From contig NZ_VVIP01000005.1 of NCBI RefSeq assembly GCF_009650435.1, forward strand, positions 28,178 through 84,522: a stretch of 56,345 nucleotides of DNA. The letters are read 5' to 3'. Positions within the stretch are counted from its first letter, which is position 1, and the number at the start of each line of letters is the position of its first letter. Both the position numbers and the translations under genes were made by a program. The notes under the pieces were generated by a model, which made no database searches, was not told the origin of the DNA, and saw only the letters and a list, made by a program, of their open reading frames with translations. This DNA is from Foetidibacter luteolus. Lineage in GTDB: Bacteria > Bacteroidota > Bacteroidia > Chitinophagales > Chitinophagaceae. This document shows, one piece after another, positions 53,801 through 56,345 of the stretch.

Positions 53801-54126
53801 AGTATGCTTTTGTGGGTAACGTTGAAAGATGTTTCAATTTCCTTTTGCAGGTAAGCTACTTCCTGGTTAATGTTCTTTTCCGTCGTTTTGTCTTCCAATG
53901 CAAGTTTATAAAGCAATGCTTTTGTGGCCTGGGCGGCCAGCTTTTTTTGCCTGGCTATGTTGTAAATGCTGTTCACTTTTTTAAGGGCAGATTTTGGCAG
54001 GTCTTTCTGCACAATCAGCGTATCAATTTCAATCCATTGTTTGGTAAAGTCCGGGTCTGTGGTTTGGGCGGCAACAAAAAGGCAAAAGGCCAAACAGGAT
54101 ACTAAAAGCAGAAAAGCTTTTCTCAT
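47896..54126 (-). CDS. Alpha-2-macroglobulin family protein with thioester
   Basis: A 2076-residue exported protein (signal MRKAFLLLVSCLAFCLFVAAQ). The first 400 residues are helical and partly TPR-like. A very acidic run (DSSSEDDEEDEDEDYEKD) at about 576-594 precedes the MG2 domain (HFFTDRSIYRPGQTVYFKGIV, about 600-700). The A2M core domain lies near 1290-1370 (QWKWLTLAHTKDLAFG). The thioester site is CAEQ at 1513-1516 in PYECAEQTF, followed by the alpha/alpha toroid and a C-terminal receptor-like domain. Such proteins trap proteases or protect the envelope. Two in-frame REP-like insertions (about residues 1423-1437 and 1547-1559) are unusual. No penicillin-binding protein 1C partner is adjacent. 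Confidence 0.95.
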   Translation of the reverse strand: MRKAFLLLVSCLAFCLFVAAQTTDPDFTKQWIEIDTLIVQKDLPKSALKKVNSIYNIARQKKLAAQATKALLYKLALEDKTTEKNINQEVAYLQKEIETSFNVTHKSILQTLLAKTYQQYYNNNRWRFYNRNKTATYNKTDIETWNNDNLHQAITKNYADALQPATILQQTTLKPYNAIIIKGNTDSLRPTLYDLIAHEALDYFKSGDAYLTQPDYAFTLTDKTALGTAAEFMQYKFESRDTASHLLLALHLFQELMRFHSKHKEPSAFIDVNLERIEWVKQQASIDNEDELYIAALKDITGTYPDEPAAAQAWYLFINTYAAKAQQYKPLTDTANQYAYVTAKALIGQRLKAQPAPSEGNSNMQQLLDRITEKEITTQAENVNMPGQPFRLLVQYKNTDTFYARIINAALIDKAGLNRYDTAYWRQLARLKYIKAFSQQLPATGDYQQHAAEIKVDALPAGKYVLLGSTSKDFATAGRLTEQRFDVSSISYIKNGEDYFVLNRENGQPVEKATVKYINYYYDSKKGKSLTEEGRLETDKNGFFTLKNRLKHGNSNVQLKFYKNDDSLALENNEYFYSDSSSEDDEEDEDEDYEKDNARVHFFTDRSIYRPGQTVYFKGIVITKDRKTKQPKLLAWKDSIEVILNDANSQKIDSLELTLNEYGSFTGKFKLPENVLTGEFEMETEDFEGNLSFNVEEYKRPKFYVEFDTLKASYRLNDSIHITGHAKAYAGNSIGGAQVKFNVQREARFPYPWLFWRVPMPRSASQQIKNGTVTTDDDGKFEIAFAATPDSSIDKKTEPFFDFEIEASVTDISGETREKKTTVSLSYKSLFLQLNVPKVADAATFKNIFVTAQNTAGQDIPTDVKISISPLTTPTTFYRKRYWQQPDVFVMTEAEYHLNFPYDEYKAESDYQSWPKSDAVIAGNIHTDTSSKFGIPNPLQQGWYVVEATAKDKDGNEVKDVKYVQLYDMASEALPSPQANFQQVVNNNPLPGEQARLLTGTSLKDVFVIQQTLRKEAKPQYNYYSLNNGKKQLDFTATEKDRGGFAVYYAFVKHNRYYSNGMNVYVPFDNKELQVSYTTYRDKTEPGSNEKWSVQVSGNKGGKAAAELLTAMYDASLDQFKQQSWAVPDVWKTFENGNEFESNTCFTEVNSTSNETGIIYNDHFKSYSQLALNARQIYSNLRFSTYLQEGDMFVRGISSPRLHYRGGSDRAIHSLYFNGAEEENNAYKLATPAMAEVVITKLTTPQVVPDEQQKPENIQAAENNKPIQLRKNFNETAFFFPQLQADTAGNYSFSFTMPEALTQWKWLTLAHTKDLAFGLNQRSIVTQKTLMVQPNLPRFVREGDKMELTAKISNLSDSELTGQVHLQLVDAATQQLVDGLLQNVFPDQYFTASANGSAVVKFPVSIPFNFNKPLTIRISAKSKLPSSVGDGQGGEVSDGEENTLPVLTNRMLVTETLPLYVKGDTTRHFTFDKLLNNKSESLQTQSLTVEYTANPIWQAVQALPYLIEYPYECAEQTFNRFYANALAAYIVKQHPRIKQAFDQWRADSLSFGEGRGEVSNLEKNPELKQILLQETPWVLDAQNETQQRKNIALLFDAVKMGGSAKSSLLKLQEMQNEAGGFSWFKGGQEDRHITQYILTGIGKLAKLNAIPADCKSITDEIITAGLKNSDNAAAKEYDELVAHKADLTKNQLSYMMVQYAYMRSFYPKRAETIPARVAKFYLSQAQKFWAEQHSLYMRSMIALSLHRVFPLEPSTTGKFKNTPMEIIRSIKENAVETNDGAMYWKANTNGYYWHQGAIETQALLINAFDEIAHDAKAVSQMQTWLLLNKQTNNWKTTKATADACYALLSNNSLKADKKAVIQLGNIEIKHSATEAGSRYFKERIDGSKVTAGMANITVTTTSQPAGKAAATPSWGAVYWQYFEDLDKITAAASPLSLGKQLFVEKNTSKGKELLPVNANGELHVGDKITVRIILKSDRDMEYIHLKDMRASSMEPVNVLSGYKWQDGLGYYEATKDASTSFFIANLRKGTYVFDYPLYVTHTGSFSVGVATVQCMYAPEFSSHSEGIKVNVANEKQ
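49454..49493. repeat. REP-like palindrome inside the alpha-2-macroglobulin gene (1)
   Basis: CCTCACCCCGGCCCTCTCC-AAAGGAGAGGG, a hairpin-forming word normally intergenic, here in frame and translated as SLSFGEGRGEVSN just after the thioester domain start. Confidence 0.85.
49820..49858. repeat. REP-like palindrome inside the alpha-2-macroglobulin gene (2)
   Basis: CCTCACCCCCCTGCCCGTCTCC-AACGGAGGAGGGGAG, the same element type with several substitutions, translated as PSSVGDGQGGEVSDGEE. Confidence 0.8.
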
Positions 54127-54282
54127 AGAGAATATTTGAGGCTGTAAAGTAATATCAATTATTATAAGTTGAAGTGTAGATGCAGCGGTTTAACGAATTG
54201 CATAAACGGTTATGCCACGAGGGTGCGGAAGGAGAAAGATAAAAGCAATCATTATTGCCAGGCTAAATAATTAAAAGGTTTG

Positions 54283-54315
54283 ACCTCACCCCAACCCCTC
54301 TCCAAAGGGCAGGGA
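54283..54315. repeat. REP-like palindrome, intergenic copy
   Basis: CCTCACCCCAACCCCTCTCC-AAAGGGCAGGG, the same word as the two intragenic copies, 156 bp upstream of the alpha-2-macroglobulin start. Confidence 0.82.
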
Positions 54316-54419
54316 CAAGAACCGGCCAATAGTGCAACTCTACCTTTTTTCTGTGTTTCCGTGGCAATTCTTTCCGGCCTTGCAAGCAACCTTTTTGCAA
54401 AAGGGCAACAGGTGTCACT

Positions 54420-54536
54420 ACCGGGTGAGGGATTGAAGCGGTTACCCCGGTGAAGGTTTTGTGCAGGGGCTTTGTGCCGGAGTAATAGCGGAAAGCCCGA
54501 CCCCTTGCGATAGCTTGGGGGCACCCCCAAAAACTT
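54420..54536 (-). repeat. Dispersed repeat family A, copy 5
   Basis: On the minus strand GGGGGTGCCCCCAAGCTATCGCAAGGGG leads, GGGCTTTCCGC follows and CAATCCCTCACCCG ends it. It lies in the 724-bp sucD to alpha-2-macroglobulin gap, which also holds one REP-like element and two terminators. Confidence 0.87.
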
Positions 54537-54562
54537 CCTTTCTTTCCGTGCTTACCTGGCAT

Positions 54563-54594
54563 AAAAAAAGCTTGTGGCAGACGCCACAAGCTTT
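54563..54594 (-). terminator. Second, orphan terminator downstream of sucD
   Basis: AAAGCTTGTGGC and GCCACAAGCTTT form a 12-bp perfect stem with a 4-nt loop; on the minus strand it ends in a T-run. It lies 230 bp beyond the sucD terminator with no gene between. Confidence 0.85.
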
Positions 54595-54793
54595 AACCCC
54601 CAATGAAATTTGAAAATTGAATAATTCAGTGTTATCTGAAATTCAGGTACAAGATTAAGGCAAAATCTGATACGAACCACATGCCCGGCGCCGCAATTAT
54701 ACAAGTGGCGGTTATGACTGAGTGAATGGCAAACAGCTACACCGGGGCTGAAAAGCAATGCTGTTCTAAGGCAATCGGTTGCACCAAAGGCAC

Positions 54794-54825
54794 AAAAAAA
54801 ACTGCTGAAAATTTTTCAGCAGTTT
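54794..54825 (-). terminator. sucD terminator
   Basis: AAACTGCTGAAAA pairs with TTTTCAGCAGTTT and runs into a long T stretch on the minus strand, 26 nt after the sucD stop codon. Confidence 0.9.
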
Positions 54826-54850
54826 CGATATTTTTTAAAAAAATCGCTCG

Positions 54851-55723
54851 TTATTTCTTTAATGCTGCAGCCATGGTTTTGCCAATATCTGCCGGGCTTG
54901 CTACTACATGAATGCCGCACTCTTCCATAATCTTCATTTTAGCCGCAGCAGTATCATCGGCCCCGCCAATAATGGCCCCTGCATGGCCCATCCGGCGGCC
55001 GGGGGGCGCTGTTTGGCCGGCTATAAAACCAACAACCGGTTTGCGCAAATTATCTTTTAGCCAACGGGCGGCTTCCGCTTCCATACCACCGCCAATTTCA
55101 CCAATCATAATAATGCCATCTGTTTCATCGTCTTCCATCAACAGCTTAACAGCTTCCACCGTGGGGGTACCAATAATCGGGTCGCCGCCAATGCCTATGG
55201 CAGTGCTTATGCCCAGCCCGGCTTTAACGGTTTGGTCAGCCGCTTCGTAGGTAAGTGTACCGGATTTAGAAACAATGCCTATGCGGCCCGGTTTAAAAAT
55301 AAAGCCCGGCATTATGCCCACTTTAGCTTCTCCGGCGGTAATAACACCAGGGCAGTTAGGCCCTATTAAACGGGTGTTTTTACCCAGCAGGTAATTTTTT
55401 ACTTTAACCATATCCTGCGTGGGTATGCCTTCGGTAATGCACACCACCAGGCCAATGCCTGCGTCAGTAGCTTCCATAATGGCATCGGCGGCAAAAGCCG
55501 GCGGTACAAATATGATGCTTACATCTGCACCGGTTATCTTAACCGCTTCAGCAACGGTATTAAATACCGGTTTGTCTAAGTGTGTGGAGCCGCCTTTGCC
55601 CGGCGTAACGCCGCCTACCACATTGGTTCCATACTCAATCATTTGCGTGGCATGAAAAGTACCTTCAGTTCCGGTAAAACCCTGAACGATGATCTTTGAG
55701 TCTTTATTGACTAATACTGACAT
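54851..55723 (-). CDS. sucD: Succinyl-CoA synthetase alpha subunit
   Basis: A 290-residue TCA-cycle enzyme subunit that carries the phosphohistidine. [39 protein letters not shown] is the CoA-binding start, [13 protein letters not shown] and GPNCPGVI follow, [10 protein letters not shown] is the nucleotide-handling block, and [12 protein letters not shown] holds the active histidine. Full length. The beta subunit gene (sucC) is not next to it, as is common in Bacteroidota. Confidence 0.97.
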   Translation of the reverse strand: MSVLVNKDSKIIVQGFTGTEGTFHATQMIEYGTNVVGGVTPGKGGSTHLDKPVFNTVAEAVKITGADVSIIFVPPAFAADAIMEATDAGIGLVVCITEGIPTQDMVKVKNYLLGKNTRLIGPNCPGVITAGEAKVGIMPGFIFKPGRIGIVSKSGTLTYEAADQTVKAGLGISTAIGIGGDPIIGTPTVEAVKLLMEDDETDGIIMIGEIGGGMEAEAARWLKDNLRKPVVGFIAGQTAPPGRRMGHAGAIIGGADDTAAAKMKIMEECGIHVVASPADIGKTMAAALKK

Positions 55724-55751
55724 GGAAACGGAGTTTTTGGTAAAAGATGGG

Positions 55752-55759
55752 CAAAAATA
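55752..55759 (-). promoter_or_regulatory. -7 box for sucD
   Basis: TATTTTTG on the minus strand fits TAnnTTTG, 28 nt before the start codon. No convincing -33 TTTG was found at the right distance. Confidence 0.45.
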
Positions 55760-55924
55760 AGGGTTCGATGGTTAATTAACGGCAGTAAAAATTATTGCAG
55801 CGGCAAACGGGCAGGTACAAATTACGAAGTTGGAAGTACCAGGGTGTAAACTTGTACACTGTGCATCCCACATCTAACATCTCACATAAAAAAGTACTTC
55901 GTACTTCACTTTTCGTACTTGCTA

Positions 55925-56055
55925 TGGGGGGTGCCCCCAAGCTACGCAAGGGGTCGGGCTTTCCGCTATTACTCCGGCACAGCAGCCAACCCACAAAACC
56001 TTCACCGGGGTAACCGCTTCAATCCCTCACCCGACGTGCAACAGGCTGCTTTTTT
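55925..56055 (+). repeat. Dispersed repeat family A, copy 6
   Basis: GGGGGTGCCCCCAAGC, GGTCGGGCTTTCCGC and CAATCCCTCACCCGACGTGCAACAGGC. It is upstream of sucD and points away from it; the gene to its right is outside the window. Confidence 0.87.
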
Positions 56056-56073
56056 TGCAGGCGGGTTTTTATA

Positions 56074-56345
56074 AAGTACGATTTACGAAGTACGAAGTAC
56101 TTTCCTTAGCAGCCTGTATTTCTGCAACAGCGCAAATAAAAAGGCTTTTACCTAAAGTACTTCGTACTTCGTAAATCGTACTTAATTACATCGTACATCC
56201 CACATCAAACATCTTACACAAAAAAGGTACTTCGTACTTCGTAAATCGTACTTATTCAGCTTCCGTCAACGCCGCAAATAGAAAGGCTTTTACCTAAAGT
56301 ACTTCGTAAATCGTACTTATTCAGCTTCCGTCAACGCCGCAAATA
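56074..56345. repeat. Nested direct and inverted repeats at the right edge
   Basis: A 30-bp sequence at 56074-56103 (AAGTACGATTTACGAAGTAC and onwards) is the exact reverse complement of 56154-56183. Shorter direct copies lie at 56226-56253 and 56296-56318, with a related TACTTCGTACTTC at 55905. A 29-bp word (TTATTCAGCTTCCGTCAACG and onwards) occurs at 56252-56280 and again at 56317-56345. No gene was seen from 55760 to the end. Confidence 0.9.

Noticed and set aside
56074..56345. CRISPR-like array at the right end
   Set aside because: Repeats are nested, variable in length and partly inverted, with no regular unique spacers and no cas genes.

Overview
The window looks like chromosomal DNA of a member of the phylum Bacteroidota, most likely family Chitinophagaceae or a close relative. 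The pointers are gldF/gldG gliding-motility genes, a SusC-like TonB-dependent receptor, FtsX/MacB-type permeases of the Bacteroidetes kind, a short F1 epsilon subunit, -7 boxes of the form TAnnTTTG, and abundant short palindromic intergenic repeats. I see no phage, plasmid, integrase, transposase or CRISPR array. All taxonomic and family calls are from recognition of the sequence; no search was run.

Layout. 0.2-2.8 kb: phosphocholine-type phospholipase C (minus). 3.0-6.3 kb: a 113-bp tandem repeat, then gldF and gldG, separated by a dispersed repeat. 6.4-8.1 kb: a small unknown gene and a double PhnB/VOC protein. 8.5-16.2 kb: a five-gene minus-strand operon (bpX-like protein, MoxR AAA+ ATPase, second bpX-like protein, degenerate vWA plus beta-propeller, TPR plus beta-propeller), which I read as a MoxR-vWA-beta-propeller ternary conflict/chaperone-type system. 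16.3-30.3 kb: tRNA-Val, an OmpA-like protein, a TonB receptor, a hydroxylase with two small paralogous membrane proteins, two esterases, a multi-spanning membrane protein, atpC-atpD, queE and folD. 30.6-38.3 kb: a TPR histidine kinase followed by two FtsX/MacB-type permeases, the first preceded by twin palindromes and a sigma-54-like promoter.

38.4-45.9 kb holds the most unusual unit: a seven-gene plus-strand cluster (SAM decarboxylase, DUF4178 zinc-ribbon membrane protein, 58-aa membrane peptide, DUF350 protein, membrane spermidine-synthase-like protein, Tat-exported FAD amine-oxidase-like protein, polytopic protein rich in histidines). It is bracketed by 145-bp direct repeats that differ at only two positions. 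It suggests making an aminopropyl compound from decarboxylated SAM at the membrane and oxidising it outside the cytoplasm.

45.9-55.7 kb: a small membrane protein, a DadA-like FAD oxidoreductase, a 2076-aa alpha-2-macroglobulin with two in-frame REP-like insertions, and sucD. The right end is a nest of short direct and inverted repeats.

Two intergenic repeat families run through the window. Family A (about 110-170 bp, six copies) often begins 13-22 nt after a stop codon. Family B (about 70-145 bp, about a dozen copies or fragments) has a central palindrome that is either short or expanded to a 37-nt hairpin whose arms covary between copies.
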